A DNA stretch of 64,000 nt, from NCBI GenBank assembly GCA_002067065.1, contig MVPY01000043.1:134501-198500 (forward strand), written 5' to 3'. How positions within the stretch are numbered: position 1 is the stretch's first letter; the number at the start of each line of letters is the position of its first letter. The position numbers were made by a program, and so were the translations under genes. This document shows, piece by piece, positions 11,066 to 22,148 of the stretch. Origin of the DNA: Methanobacterium sp. PtaB.Bin024. GTDB lineage: Archaea > Methanobacteriota > Methanobacteria > Methanobacteriales > Methanobacteriaceae. The notes under the pieces were generated by a model. It was not told the DNA's origin. It saw only the letters and a list, made by a program, of their open reading frames with translations, and made no database searches.

Positions 11066-13123
11066 ATGAGTGCTCAACAATCAATTTTAGGCATAATCTT
11101 ATTAATGAGTGCTATAATAATCATGTACTTAGCTATTTACAGTCTCAGGAAGCGTTCTTCTAATTTATATTATTATTTCGCACTACTGATGTTTTCTGTG
11201 TTTTTTTGGTGTTTAGGTTCTGCCATGGAATTTTTCAGTGCAGATATGATGGCCAAAATATTATGGATACAAATCAGTTACATTGGAGTGGCCACTGCCG
11301 CTCCCCTATGGTTCATTTTAATCTTAGAGTATGGACAATACGAAAAATACCTTAAACCAGCTTATATTGGTATGCTGATGGTTCTACCCCTGGTTATCAT
11401 AATCCTGGCGTTCACCAATGATCTCCATGGGATCATCTGGCCCAGCATCACCCCAGTATCTGATGTAACCGGTGCTTATCTGATATATGCTCATGGATTG
11501 GGATATTGGATAAACATTGGCTACAGTTTCATCATGATTATCTTGGGATTGGTGATTTTACTACGATTACTAATGAAGTCACCCAGGATATACCATAACC
11601 AAATCCTGATTTTAATGTTGAGTGGGGCTATCCCCATTTTTTTCAGTATATTATACAACACAGACATTTTAGGCATCCCCGGACTGGACATAACTCCCTT
11701 TGGACTAACTATTTCAGGACTACTCATAGCAATATCAATATTTAAATTTTCTCTATTAGGAATAAGGCCAATTGCTTATGAAACTCTGTTTAGAACCATA
11801 AAAAATGGATTCATGGTTTTCGATAATGAAGATAAGTTAATAGATGTCAATCCTGCTGCGGAAATGATTGGAATTAGTACTGATGATGTGGGTCGACATG
11901 TTTTGGAATTATTGAACAACTTACCTGAAATAAAGGAATTTTACCAGAACCAGGACGAAGAATCTATAGTGTTTGCAGGAGATCCTTTTAATATTTGGAT
12001 CAGAATACAAAACACACTTGTCTATGATAATGAGCATTTTAAAGGACGTTTAATCATAATACAAGATATAAGCAAACTTAAAAGAGTAGAAAAGGATTTC
12101 ACTGACAGTGAAGAACGTTATAAACACCTATCTGAACTTTCACCAGATGCAATTTTAGTGGTGATTGGAGAAGAAATTGTTTTTGCAAATAAGGCCTCTG
12201 CCACTGTATTTGGATTTGAAGACCCTCAAGATCTTTTAGGCAGAAATTATTTCACTTTTCACCATCCAGATTCACTAGAAATAGCTAAAAAACGTTTAGA
12301 GGAAGTTTTTAAAGAAGAGAAGTTTTTAGATTTCACCGAAGAAAAAATCATAGCTAACGATGATCAGGTCAAGGATATAGAAGTAGGTGATGCCCCAATA
12401 ATCTACAATGGTCACCGTGCTGTTCAAATAGTAGCCAGAGATATCAGTGAAAGGAAAAAAATGGAAGAAGAACTGAAAAATTCCCTTAAAGAAAAGGATC
12501 TAATGATGAAAGAGATTCACCACCGTGTTAAAAATAATCTGATGGTTATTCAGAGCCTTCTTAACCTGCAATCAAGGTATATAAAGGATACAGATGCGCG
12601 GGATATATTTAAAGATAGTCAAAACCGCGCCAAATCCATGGCCATGATCCATGAAAGTCTTTATCAATCCAGTGATCTAAAAAGGATAGAATTCAGTGAA
12701 TACATAAACACCCTGGCCAATAACCTTTTTTACAGCTACGCTGCAGATCCTAAACGTGTTAAAATGGATGTTAATGTAGAAGAAGTAATGCTGGATGTAA
12801 ACACAGCTATTCCACTGGGATTGATTTTAACTGAATTAATCTCAAACTGTTTAAAATATGCTTTCCCTGAAGATAAAAGCGGAGAAATAAAGGTTGATTT
12901 CCACTCTTATACTGAAAATGGTGAAAATAAATTAAAATTAACTGTCAGTGATAATGGAGTTGGACTTCCCGAAGGATTCGACCCTAAAAAATCTGATTCA
13001 CTGGGACTAATGTTAATTTACAGTTTATCAGACCAAATTGGTGCTACGGTAGAACTTGACACTTCTATGGGAACAAAGTTCGAGATTAGTTTTGAAGAAA
13101 AACTTGAATATGCAAAGAATTAA
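11066..13123 (+). CDS. Membrane sensor histidine kinase (7TM N-terminus, PAS domains, HisKA_2)
   Basis: 685 aa. Residues 1-230 hold about seven membrane segments resembling the N-terminal 7TM sensor module of archaeal kinases. Two PAS-like regions follow (about 235-340 and 350-470, ending in the PAC-like IVARDISERKKMEEEL). The dimerisation/phospho-acceptor motif EIHHRVKNNLMVIQSLLNLQ is the HisKA_2 type. The ATPase domain has ELISNCLKYAFP and SDNGVGLPEG. No response regulator gene lies nearby, so the output pathway is unknown. Confidence 0.9.
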   Translation: MSAQQSILGIILLMSAIIIMYLAIYSLRKRSSNLYYYFALLMFSVFFWCLGSAMEFFSADMMAKILWIQISYIGVATAAPLWFILILEYGQYEKYLKPAYIGMLMVLPLVIIILAFTNDLHGIIWPSITPVSDVTGAYLIYAHGLGYWINIGYSFIMIILGLVILLRLLMKSPRIYHNQILILMLSGAIPIFFSILYNTDILGIPGLDITPFGLTISGLLIAISIFKFSLLGIRPIAYETLFRTIKNGFMVFDNEDKLIDVNPAAEMIGISTDDVGRHVLELLNNLPEIKEFYQNQDEESIVFAGDPFNIWIRIQNTLVYDNEHFKGRLIIIQDISKLKRVEKDFTDSEERYKHLSELSPDAILVVIGEEIVFANKASATVFGFEDPQDLLGRNYFTFHHPDSLEIAKKRLEEVFKEEKFLDFTEEKIIANDDQVKDIEVGDAPIIYNGHRAVQIVARDISERKKMEEELKNSLKEKDLMMKEIHHRVKNNLMVIQSLLNLQSRYIKDTDARDIFKDSQNRAKSMAMIHESLYQSSDLKRIEFSEYINTLANNLFYSYAADPKRVKMDVNVEEVMLDVNTAIPLGLILTELISNCLKYAFPEDKSGEIKVDFHSYTENGENKLKLTVSDNGVGLPEGFDPKKSDSLGLMLIYSLSDQIGATVELDTSMGTKFEISFEEKLEYAKN

Positions 13124-13480
13124 TGTATAAATACTAAAAAATTGATTTAAAACCAAATAAATTAAAACCAAATATTAATTAGTTAATTAATCCTGTTTTT
13201 ATTTGGGAATTACACGTTAAATTCATGATAAAAATAAAAACTTTTTTAATAATTAAATCGCCAATAAACGGTTTTATCATGATTTCAATTTCAAATGACA
13301 TATTACTAGCCACTAATCAGTTGTCGTGACAATTGTTGCATAAACAACATATTTATATAGTGTAAAATCCAATATATAATTTGGAGCTAAAAATTTTGAT
13401 TTTAATTTTTGCACCTATTCCCTCATTCTTTGAAGGAATAATTTATAAAAAGATTAAAAAACAGTTTTGCAGTGAAAAAT
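13124..13480. other. Intergenic region before marR
   Basis: AT-rich. Holds the T-rich end of the sensor kinase transcript and, at 13321-13360, the paired inverted repeats and TATA box of the marR-MATE operon. The 5' leader of about 90 nt shows nothing further. Confidence 0.45.
13321..13360 (+). promoter_or_regulatory. Probable operator and TATA box of the marR-MATE operon
   Basis: Two adjacent inverted repeats, TTGTC-GT-GACAA (13321-13332) and TTGTT-GCATA-AACAA (13333-13347), sit directly before a TATA-like ATTTATATAG (13351-13360). TTGT...ACAA palindromes are typical of MarR-type operators, so this is the likely autoregulatory site. The first gene starts about 120 bp downstream. Confidence 0.5.
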
Positions 13481-13918
13481 ATGTCGTTGAACATTCCATT
13501 TAAGGGAATTATATCAATTATTCTCAGAAACCATTTTGTCTTTATGAACAAGGAGTTAAAACATTTGAACCTGACTGAAGGGCAAGTCCCCTGTCTTGTA
13601 GCACTCTCCAAAGAGGAGCAGCTCACTCAAGATGATCTGGCAAGGATGTTCCACATTGATAAAGGAACCATTGCCCGCAGTATCCAAAAACTGGAAGACA
13701 AAAAAATGGTGCGGCGTGTTCAGGACCCTGTTAATCGGAGGAGATACATACTTTACCTCACTGAAAAAGGGGAAAATATCATACCTGAAATCCTTGATGC
13801 CGAGAAGAAATGGGAGGATACTATCTTTAAGGATTTTTCAGAGGAAGAACGATCTTTTTTAGTAGATGGTGTAGAATCACTGGCAAAAAACAGTCTGGAG
13901 ATAAGTAAAAGAGAGTGA
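13481..13918 (+). CDS. MarR family transcriptional regulator
   Basis: 145 aa winged-helix regulator. The family core is clear: LTEGQVPCLVALSKEEQLTQDDLARMFHIDKGTIARSIQKLEDKKMVRRVQDPVNRRRYILYLTEKG, covering the recognition helix and the wing. A GTG at 13472 is also in frame; I prefer the ATG at 13481 because AGTGA lies just before it. It is followed after 4 bp by a MATE exporter gene, the usual arrangement for a repressor controlling its own efflux pump. The ligand is unknown. Confidence 0.9.
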   Translation: MSLNIPFKGIISIILRNHFVFMNKELKHLNLTEGQVPCLVALSKEEQLTQDDLARMFHIDKGTIARSIQKLEDKKMVRRVQDPVNRRRYILYLTEKGENIIPEILDAEKKWEDTIFKDFSEEERSFLVDGVESLAKNSLEISKRE

Positions 13919-13922
13919 AATT

Positions 13923-15401
13923 TTGAATAAGGATAAAAAATCATCTTCAAAGGACAAATCATCATCAAACAATAAATCATCATCATTTGCAAGGGATACC
14001 TCTCCTGAAGGGAAAAATGAAGAAGAAATCCCTGGAACCATGAAAGGGATCACTGAGGGCGTTGACCTAATTACAGGCGACCCTAAACGTGCAATCTTAA
14101 AACTTTCAGGCCCCCTTATTGTGGCCATGTTACTGACTTCAGCTTATAATCTGGTGGATGCTATCTGGGTTTCTGGACTGGGTGGAGATGCCCTGGCAGC
14201 AGTGGGATTCGTAACACCCCTCTTTATGATACTGGTTGGTCTTTCCAATGGTATAGGTGCCGGTGCAACCTCTGCCATCTCCCGTTGCATAGGCGCCCAT
14301 AACAAAGAAGGTGTTAATAACACGGCCATGCACACACTGGTCATCACCATCATTATTTCAGCGGTTCTAACCGTGTTGCTGGAGATATTTTTATATCCCA
14401 TTCTTTCAATTATGGGAGCAGGGAACACCATTGACATGGCCATGTCCTATGGTACTGTCATATTTGCCAGTACTATACTAATGTTGTTTACAGGTGCTGC
14501 TTATGGAATCCTGCGTTCAGAAGGGGATACCAAAAGAACCATGCATGCTATGATAATAGCAGCAGTGGTTAACATCATTCTTGACCCTATACTCATCTAC
14601 CTTGCAAGGTGGGGTATTGCTGGTGCAGCATGGGCCACCTTAATCTCCCAGGCTGCTGTTTCCCTGGTGATACTCTACTGGTTCCTTAAAAAGAAGGATA
14701 CATTTGCCACATTATCCTGGAAATATTTCAAACCCGATCTGAATGTTTCTAAATCTATTTTAGAAGTTGGTTTACCTGCCAGTGCCGAGTTCATGGTGAT
14801 GTCAGCGGTCACAGCTATCTTAAATGCAATACTGGTTGTAGTGGCAGGTACCGATGCAGTGGCAGTTTATTCTGCAGGATGGAGAGTGGTGATGATGGCC
14901 ATAATACCCATGGCAGCAATAGGAACATCAGTGGTTACTGTTGCCGGTGTTGCCTATGGATCAAGGAAATATGAAAATCTCTCCATTGCCCACAACTACT
15001 CCATGAAAGTAGGACTGCTAGTGGCCCTCATAACCAGCATTTCAACTTTCATATTGGCACCATACATAGCCAAGATATTCGCATACTCCCCAGAAACCGC
15101 CTACCTGGCACCAACCATAGCTGCATTCCTGCAGGTGATGTGTGTATTTTACATCTTCGTACCTCCGGGAATTATGTCCAGCTCCATCTTTCAGGGGGTG
15201 GGGAAGGGAATCACCTCTCTCATCCTCACTGTGTTTAGACAGCTACTTTTCATAGCCATCTTTGCTTATATAATGGCTATGACCCTGAACTTTGGCCAGC
15301 AGGGTGTATGGTGGGGTATAGTTGCAGGAGACATTGCAGGTGGTATAGTTGCATATCTATGGGCACGTCTTTACATAAGCAGAATCCAGAAGCAGGTTTG
15401 A
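13923..15401 (+). CDS. MATE family multidrug efflux transporter
   Basis: 492 aa with about 12 membrane segments in two homologous halves, the MATE (NorM/DinF-like) pattern (LSGPLIVAMLLTSAYNLVDAIWV; LEVGLPASAEFMVMSAVTAILN in the second half). Exports cationic compounds in exchange for Na+ or H+. The first 45 residues are an unusual Ser/Lys-rich low-complexity tail, likely cytoplasmic. The start is TTG, 4 bp after the MarR stop, with GAGAGTGAAATT upstream. Cotranscribed with and probably controlled by the MarR protein. Confidence 0.92.
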   Translation: MNKDKKSSSKDKSSSNNKSSSFARDTSPEGKNEEEIPGTMKGITEGVDLITGDPKRAILKLSGPLIVAMLLTSAYNLVDAIWVSGLGGDALAAVGFVTPLFMILVGLSNGIGAGATSAISRCIGAHNKEGVNNTAMHTLVITIIISAVLTVLLEIFLYPILSIMGAGNTIDMAMSYGTVIFASTILMLFTGAAYGILRSEGDTKRTMHAMIIAAVVNIILDPILIYLARWGIAGAAWATLISQAAVSLVILYWFLKKKDTFATLSWKYFKPDLNVSKSILEVGLPASAEFMVMSAVTAILNAILVVVAGTDAVAVYSAGWRVVMMAIIPMAAIGTSVVTVAGVAYGSRKYENLSIAHNYSMKVGLLVALITSISTFILAPYIAKIFAYSPETAYLAPTIAAFLQVMCVFYIFVPPGIMSSSIFQGVGKGITSLILTVFRQLLFIAIFAYIMAMTLNFGQQGVWWGIVAGDIAGGIVAYLWARLYISRIQKQV

Positions 15402-15520
15402 AATTTGTTTTTGGATCTTTTTTATTATTAGCACAACCTTTTTAAGGACATATGATCAACATTGTGTTACCGCCAATAAGTGGCGTGTATTTGACCTACT
15501 TTTTTTGGGATTATTAATAG

Positions 15521-15560
<40 letters not shown>

Positions 15561-15563
15561 TTA

Positions 15564-16109
15564 ATGTACAATTATATAAAAGAAGCCTGGAAAAATCCAG
15601 ACGAATCTTACGTAAAAGAATTAATGCAAGAGAGAGCTCCTCAATGGAGACGAGAAAGTGTAATTAACAGAATAGACAGACCAACCCGTCTAGATAGGGC
15701 ACGATCCCTTGGTTATAAGGCCAAAAAAGGATACATAGTTGTCAGAACTCGAGTACGCCGTGGTGGAAGAAGAAAAACCAGATTCACCGCCGGTCGAAGG
15801 CCTAAAAGGATGGGTGTAAAAAAAATAACTCCTAAAAAATCCATCCAGCGCATAGCTGAAGAAAGGGTAGCTCGAAGATACCCTAACTTGGAAGTGTTAA
15901 ATTCCTACTGGCTCTGGGAAGATGGAAAATTCAAATTCTTCGAAGTTATTCTGGTGGATCCCAACCACCCTTCAATCAAAAACGACCCTAAAATAAACTG
16001 GATATGTGAAAAACAGCACACAAGCCGCGCCTTCCGTGGTTTGACCAGTGAGGGTAAGAAAAATAGGGGCCTCCATAACAGAGGTAAAGGAGCGGAGAAA
16101 CTAAGGTAA
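15564..16109 (+). CDS. rpl15e: Large ribosomal subunit protein L15e
   Basis: 181 aa, very basic. It starts with MYNYIKEAWKNPDESYVKEL and contains RDRARSLGYKAKKGY-type and RVRRGGRRK segments typical of archaeal/eukaryotic L15e. An in-frame ATG at 15525 would add 13 residues, but AGAGGTGTATTTA immediately before the ATG at 15564 and the usual family N-terminus support the shorter form. First gene of the long translation/RNA-processing cluster; overlaps the next gene by one base. Confidence 0.95.
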   Translation: MYNYIKEAWKNPDESYVKELMQERAPQWRRESVINRIDRPTRLDRARSLGYKAKKGYIVVRTRVRRGGRRKTRFTAGRRPKRMGVKKITPKKSIQRIAEERVARRYPNLEVLNSYWLWEDGKFKFFEVILVDPNHPSIKNDPKINWICEKQHTSRAFRGLTSEGKKNRGLHNRGKGAEKLR

Positions 16110-16531
16110 TGATACATAACCTCTCATACCGGGCATTCGTTTACTCAACAGAAAGCGAAGAGAAGGTTAGGGAGGCCATATGTACCCTCCTTCCCACAGC
16201 CCTACCTGAAAAAGAAGTCACAGAAGGTTACTATAATAATCAGGTTATTATTCTCCATGGAAAGATCACCAAGAAAAGAGAAATTAATGATTTCCTGGAA
16301 AAACTACGTTCACTAAAACCTTCAGCCAAAAAAAGGATTTTAAGAGAACTTAATAACCGTATGGATGATAGAGGAAACCTTTTTCTTAGATTTGATAAAC
16401 AACGTGCTTATCTAGGAGATTTGAAGTTAGTAGAGCACGGTGATGCCTTGCATCTTAAACTTAAAATTGCTGCCTACCCTGCTAGGAAGAAAATAGCCCT
16501 TGAGGTAGCTCAAAAAATATTTGAGGAATAG
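16109..16531 (+). CDS. COG1325 RNA-binding protein (predicted exosome-associated)
   Basis: 140 aa. The start codon shares a base with the L15e stop (TAATG). It matches the small archaeal family COG1325, described as RNA-binding or predicted exosome subunit and regularly found between L15e and RNase P genes. Features are LRSLKPSAKKRILRELNNRMDDRGNLFLRFDKQ in the middle. The exact role is not established; RNA processing is inferred from context. Confidence 0.82.
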   Translation: MIHNLSYRAFVYSTESEEKVREAICTLLPTALPEKEVTEGYYNNQVIILHGKITKKREINDFLEKLRSLKPSAKKRILRELNNRMDDRGNLFLRFDKQRAYLGDLKLVEHGDALHLKLKIAAYPARKKIALEVAQKIFEE

Positions 16532-16545
16532 GGCAGGTGAGGCAG

Positions 16546-17277
16546 ATGTTTTTTGATCTTCATATCCACGCAAACCCTGAATTGGCAATCAATGCCCAGA
16601 AAATGGGATATTCTGGAATGGCTCTTGTATTAAATCCTCATGATTATGGGGATAAATCCAAAATTTTTAATAACATCCAGAGAACCATAGACAGATTTCA
16701 TGATGACGAAAAGCCCAATATCAAGTTTGCTGTGGAAATAGATGCTAAAAACCCTAAAGATCTAAAAAAACAGGTTGGAAAGTTCCGAAAGAAAGTCGAT
16801 GTGATCCTGGTCCATGGTGGCGATCTTAAGATAAATAGAGCAGCCACTGAAGATCCTCGAGTTGATATTTTAAGCCATCCCTACCGCAGTAGATATGACA
16901 GTGGTCTTAACCATGTATTAGCAGTCAAAGCTGCCGAAAACAAAGTCTCTGTGGAAATAAATCTTAAATATTTCCTTTTAACCCGTCCTACTCAGCGGTA
17001 CAGGGTTTTGAGTCAGTTTCGGCAAATTATGAAATTGCATCGTAAATATAATGTTCCAGTCATTATCACCAGTGATGCTAGTTCTATTTATGATCTACGC
17101 CATCCAAAGGATGTGATTGCCTTGGCATCCTGTTTTGGAATGACCAATGATGAAGCATTTCATGCTTTATCAACAGTTCCTCAGAATATACTGGCAAAAA
17201 ATGAAATAAGGGACCAGATCATAATTCCCGGTGTTCGTTTACCAAAACAAAGGAGTCAGAGGGATTATGAAGCTTAA
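16546..17277 (+). CDS. rnp3: RNase P protein component 3 (Rpp30 homologue)
   Basis: Protein subunit of archaeal RNase P, which trims tRNA 5' leaders. 243 aa PHP-like TIM barrel: FFDLHIHANPE at the N-terminus, ILVHGGDLKINRAATEDPRVDILSHPY in the middle and IITSDASSIYDLRHPKDV later. A GTG at 16537 is possible, but CAGGTGAGGCAG places the ribosome binding site for the ATG at 16546. It overlaps the RNase P component 2 gene by 11 bp; Rpp30 and Pop5 form a complex in archaea, so the overlap fits. Confidence 0.93.
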   Translation: MFFDLHIHANPELAINAQKMGYSGMALVLNPHDYGDKSKIFNNIQRTIDRFHDDEKPNIKFAVEIDAKNPKDLKKQVGKFRKKVDVILVHGGDLKINRAATEDPRVDILSHPYRSRYDSGLNHVLAVKAAENKVSVEINLKYFLLTRPTQRYRVLSQFRQIMKLHRKYNVPVIITSDASSIYDLRHPKDVIALASCFGMTNDEAFHALSTVPQNILAKNEIRDQIIIPGVRLPKQRSQRDYEA

Positions 17278-17644
17278 AATATTGCCTACTCATCTTCGGG
17301 ATAAAACCAGATATCTGGCATTTCAGGCAACATCGGAAATTCCCCTGGGGAGGGATGACATAATCTCTCTGATTTCAGAAGCATCTAGGGATCTTTACGG
17401 AGCTTATGGGACTAGTAAGCTTGGTCTATGGGTTGTTAAAGTGTGGAGTTATCCGTCACCTGAAAAAAACATGGTGAAAGGAATCATCCGATGTAACCGT
17501 GAGGAAACTAACGCTACTAGAGCCATAATTCCAACTATAACTAGGTTCAAGGGAAAAAGAGTAGTTTTCCAAGCCCTGGGAATTTCCGGAACCATCAAAG
17601 CAGCAATAACAAAGTTTATTAAATTGAATGCAGCAGATGATTAA
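17267..17644 (+). CDS. rnp2: RNase P protein component 2 (Pop5 homologue)
   Basis: 125 aa partner of Rpp30 in RNase P. It starts MKLKILPTHLRDKTRYLAF and contains LYGAYGTSKLGLWVVKVW and KGIIRCNREETNATRAII, the archaeal Pop5 pattern. The ATG at 17267 is preceded by AGGAGTCAGAGGGATT and lies inside the end of rnp3, so translation is coupled. Confidence 0.92.
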   Translation: MKLKILPTHLRDKTRYLAFQATSEIPLGRDDIISLISEASRDLYGAYGTSKLGLWVVKVWSYPSPEKNMVKGIIRCNREETNATRAIIPTITRFKGKRVVFQALGISGTIKAAITKFIKLNAADD

Positions 17645-17724
17645 AATGTATAAATGATTTGATAAGTTATTAAACTAAAAAACATTCTATCATGAAATTC
17701 ATTGTTTTATCAAAAAAATTTAAA

Positions 17725-18493
<769 letters not shown>

Positions 18494-18496
18494 ATC

Positions 18497-19192
<696 letters not shown>

Positions 19193-19229
19193 AACTTCTT
19201 TTTTAAGCCCGTAAAATAGGAGGCAAAAC

Positions 19230-19964
<735 letters not shown>

Positions 19965-19968
19965 AGGG

Positions 19969-20715
19969 GTGATTATTATTTTAACCAGCAAATCAATAGG
20001 AGAGAATAAAGGAAGTTTAATCACATCCGGAACTAAAAAAAGACCTGATGGAAGAGCTTTCGATGAAATGAGGCCCTTAAAGATAGAGGCAGGAGTCCTG
20101 GAACGGGCAGATGGATCAGCATACTTGGAAATTGGAGATAATAAGGTGCTGGCAGCTGTTTATGGTCCAAGGGAATTACACGTACGTAGACTGTTAAAAC
20201 CAAATATGGCAATCCTGCGCTGTCGTTATAACATGGCACCATTTTCAGTAGGAGATAGAAAAAGACCAGGACCCGACCGACGATCAGTGGAAATATCCAA
20301 ACTAACTGCAGAAGCACTTAACCCATCAGTTTTCCTGGAAAAATTCCCAAGATCAACCATCGACATATTTATTGAGGTTCTGCAAGCTGAAGGAGGAACC
20401 AGATGCGCTGGTATATCCGCCGCATCAGTGGCACTGGCCGATGCAGGCATACCCATGAGAGACATGGTAGCAGCATGTGCTGCTGGTAAGTCAGATGGAA
20501 AGGTTATAATGGATCTTTCAGAAGTTGAGGATAAAGAAGGAGAAGCAGACGTACCTATAGCCATGATGCCTCGCACAGGCGATATAACATTACTACAGAT
20601 GGACGGACACCTCACATCCAGTGAATTTGAACAGGCACTGGATCTGGCCATAAAAGGATGCAAAACCATCAGCGAAGAACAGAAAAAAGCCATCAAAAAC
20701 AGGTACGGTGATTAA
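19969..20715 (+). CDS. rrp41: Exosome complex exonuclease Rrp41
   Basis: Catalytic RNase PH-like subunit of the exosome: phosphorolytic 3'-5' RNA degradation and tailing. Motifs are KRPDGRAFDEMRPL, RRSVEISKLTAEAL, QAEGGTRCAGI and the active-site region KEGEADVPIAMMP. The start is given as GTG 19969. However, GGGGTGAT spanning that GTG is a near-perfect ribosome binding site, and the codon at the local standard spacing is ATT at 19978; see findings. 245-248 aa. Overlaps the GTG that precedes rrp42. Confidence 0.95.
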   Translation: MIIILTSKSIGENKGSLITSGTKKRPDGRAFDEMRPLKIEAGVLERADGSAYLEIGDNKVLAAVYGPRELHVRRLLKPNMAILRCRYNMAPFSVGDRKRPGPDRRSVEISKLTAEALNPSVFLEKFPRSTIDIFIEVLQAEGGTRCAGISAASVALADAGIPMRDMVAACAAGKSDGKVIMDLSEVEDKEGEADVPIAMMPRTGDITLLQMDGHLTSSEFEQALDLAIKGCKTISEEQKKAIKNRYGD

Positions 20716-20716
20716 A

Positions 20717-21517
20717 ATGGTACAGAGCATAGTTCCAGAGATCATAAAAGAAAGCGTGGTTAACCTCATCCAGAATAAAGAAAGAGCAGATGGAAGAGCC
20801 CTGGACCAGTACCGCGAAATAAGCCTGGAAACAGGCATATTAAATAAAGCAGAAGGTTCAGCCCGTGTAAAAATAGGTAAAACACAGATCGTGGTGGGAA
20901 CCAAACCTCAGATCGGCGAACCATTCCCAGACACACCCAACGTAGGCGTGTTAATAACTAATTCAGAACTCCTGCCAATGGCAGCTCCTAATTTTGAACC
21001 AGGACCCCCTGATGAACGTTCAGTGGAATTAGCCCGTGTAACAGACCGTTGCATAAGGGAAGGGCAAGTAATTGACCTGGAAAAACTGGCTATTATCCCT
21101 GGAAAGAAAGTGTGGATGATCTTTTTAGACATGCACATTGTGGATTACGACGGTAATCTCTTTGATGCTGCAGTTCTGGGCAGTTTAGCTGCTCTTATGA
21201 ACACTAAAATTCCAAGTACAACCATTGAAGGAGACGAAGTGGTAGTTGACCATGAAAAGATGGTCCCCCTCCCGGTTAAGGAACAACCACTCATGTGTAC
21301 CCTAGCTAAAATTGGGAAAGAATTGGTAGTTGATCCATCCCTTGAAGAGGATGATGTCCTTGATGCACGAATATCCATCGGTGTTAGAGTTGACGGCAGT
21401 ATATGTGCCATGCAGAAAGGAGGATCAGTTCCCCTCACCCGTGAGGAAATATTAAATGCTGTGGGGATAGCCCAAGAAAAGACTAAAGAACTTAGAAAGT
21501 CCCTTCCCAAAGCCTAA
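20717..21517 (+). CDS. rrp42: Exosome complex component Rrp42
   Basis: Structural RNase PH-like partner of Rrp41 in the hexameric ring; it lacks the full catalytic set. 266 aa. Motifs include NKERADGRALDQYREISLETG, AAPNFEPGPPDERSVELARV and DYDGNLFDAAVLGSLAAL. A GTG at 20708 is in frame but belongs to the ribosome binding site GGTGATTAAA preceding the ATG at 20717, so I take the ATG. Last exosome gene of the cluster, followed by a 144-bp gap. Confidence 0.95.
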   Translation: MVQSIVPEIIKESVVNLIQNKERADGRALDQYREISLETGILNKAEGSARVKIGKTQIVVGTKPQIGEPFPDTPNVGVLITNSELLPMAAPNFEPGPPDERSVELARVTDRCIREGQVIDLEKLAIIPGKKVWMIFLDMHIVDYDGNLFDAAVLGSLAALMNTKIPSTTIEGDEVVVDHEKMVPLPVKEQPLMCTLAKIGKELVVDPSLEEDDVLDARISIGVRVDGSICAMQKGGSVPLTREEILNAVGIAQEKTKELRKSLPKA

Positions 21518-21604
21518 AGGATACCCTCAGATCTAAATTTTTAGTGAAATACAGTGAGATACAATAATCCACGTAACTAAGATAATACAAGCAACTATAT
21601 CAGT

Positions 21605-21626
21605 TTAGAGTGGAAAACCACTCTAA
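21605..21626 (+). promoter_or_regulatory. Perfect stem-loop upstream of L37Ae
   Basis: TTAGAGTGG-AAAA-CCACTCTAA: a 9-bp perfect stem with a four-base loop, ending 35 bp before the L37Ae start. No T tract follows, so it is not a simple terminator. It could be a processing or regulatory element between the exosome genes and the L37Ae-rpoP segment. Confidence 0.5.
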
Positions 21627-21661
21627 CCAATTCATTATAACAGAATATTAAGGTGATAATT

Positions 21662-21931
21662 ATGGCAAGAACCAAAAAAGTAGGTATTACAGGGAGATTC
21701 GGTGCCCGATACGGTAGGAAAGCAAAAAGATCCGTGAAAATCATTGAAGAGAACATGAAAAAGAATCACACCTGTCCTCAATGTGACCGGCCAGGTGTTA
21801 AAAGAGTCTCAGCAGGAATATGGAAGTGCCGCAAATGTGGTGCGGTATTCACAGGCGGAGCATACATGCCAAACACTCCTATGGGCAAAACAGCCTCAAG
21901 AAACATTAAGAGGATTGTTGGAGGTTTATAA
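21662..21931 (+). CDS. rpl37ae: Large ribosomal subunit protein L37Ae
   Basis: 89 aa, basic, with a zinc finger of two CxxC pairs (CPQC...CRKC). It starts MARTKKVGITGRFGARYG as expected. A GTG at 21653 is part of the ribosome binding site GGTGATAATT, so the ATG at 21662 is the start. The stop codon TAA ends one base before the TTG of rpoP. Confidence 0.96.
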   Translation: MARTKKVGITGRFGARYGRKAKRSVKIIEENMKKNHTCPQCDRPGVKRVSAGIWKCRKCGAVFTGGAYMPNTPMGKTASRNIKRIVGGL

Positions 21932-22063
21932 TTGTATAGATGTGTTAAATGTGGTACACTTGTAGATATTAAAGGGTACACAGAATCTAAATGTCCAAGC
22001 TGCCGATACAGGATACTCTTCAAGGAGATCCCAAAGGTTAGACGAGTTGTAAAAGCCCGGTAA
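21932..22063 (+). CDS. rpoP: DNA-directed RNA polymerase subunit P (Rpb12-like)
   Basis: A 43-aa gene starting with TTG directly after the L37Ae stop, with GGAGGTTTATAA as ribosome binding site. The translation (start LYRCVKCGTLVDIKGY, then CPSCRYRILFKE, ending RRVVKAR) carries the single zinc ribbon CxxC...CxxC of archaeal RpoP, the Rpb12/Rpc10 homologue, which helps assemble the RNA polymerase core. Its position after L37Ae and before Brix/Pcc1/prefoldin genes is the standard archaeal order. Confidence 0.93.
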   Translation: MYRCVKCGTLVDIKGYTESKCPSCRYRILFKEIPKVRRVVKAR

Positions 22064-22148
22064 TAAGCTTGAATTAGGATTTATATTTCAAAAGATTTGG
22101 CCTCTAAATGTGAATTAATCTATTAATATTCACCAATACCCTCAAGAG

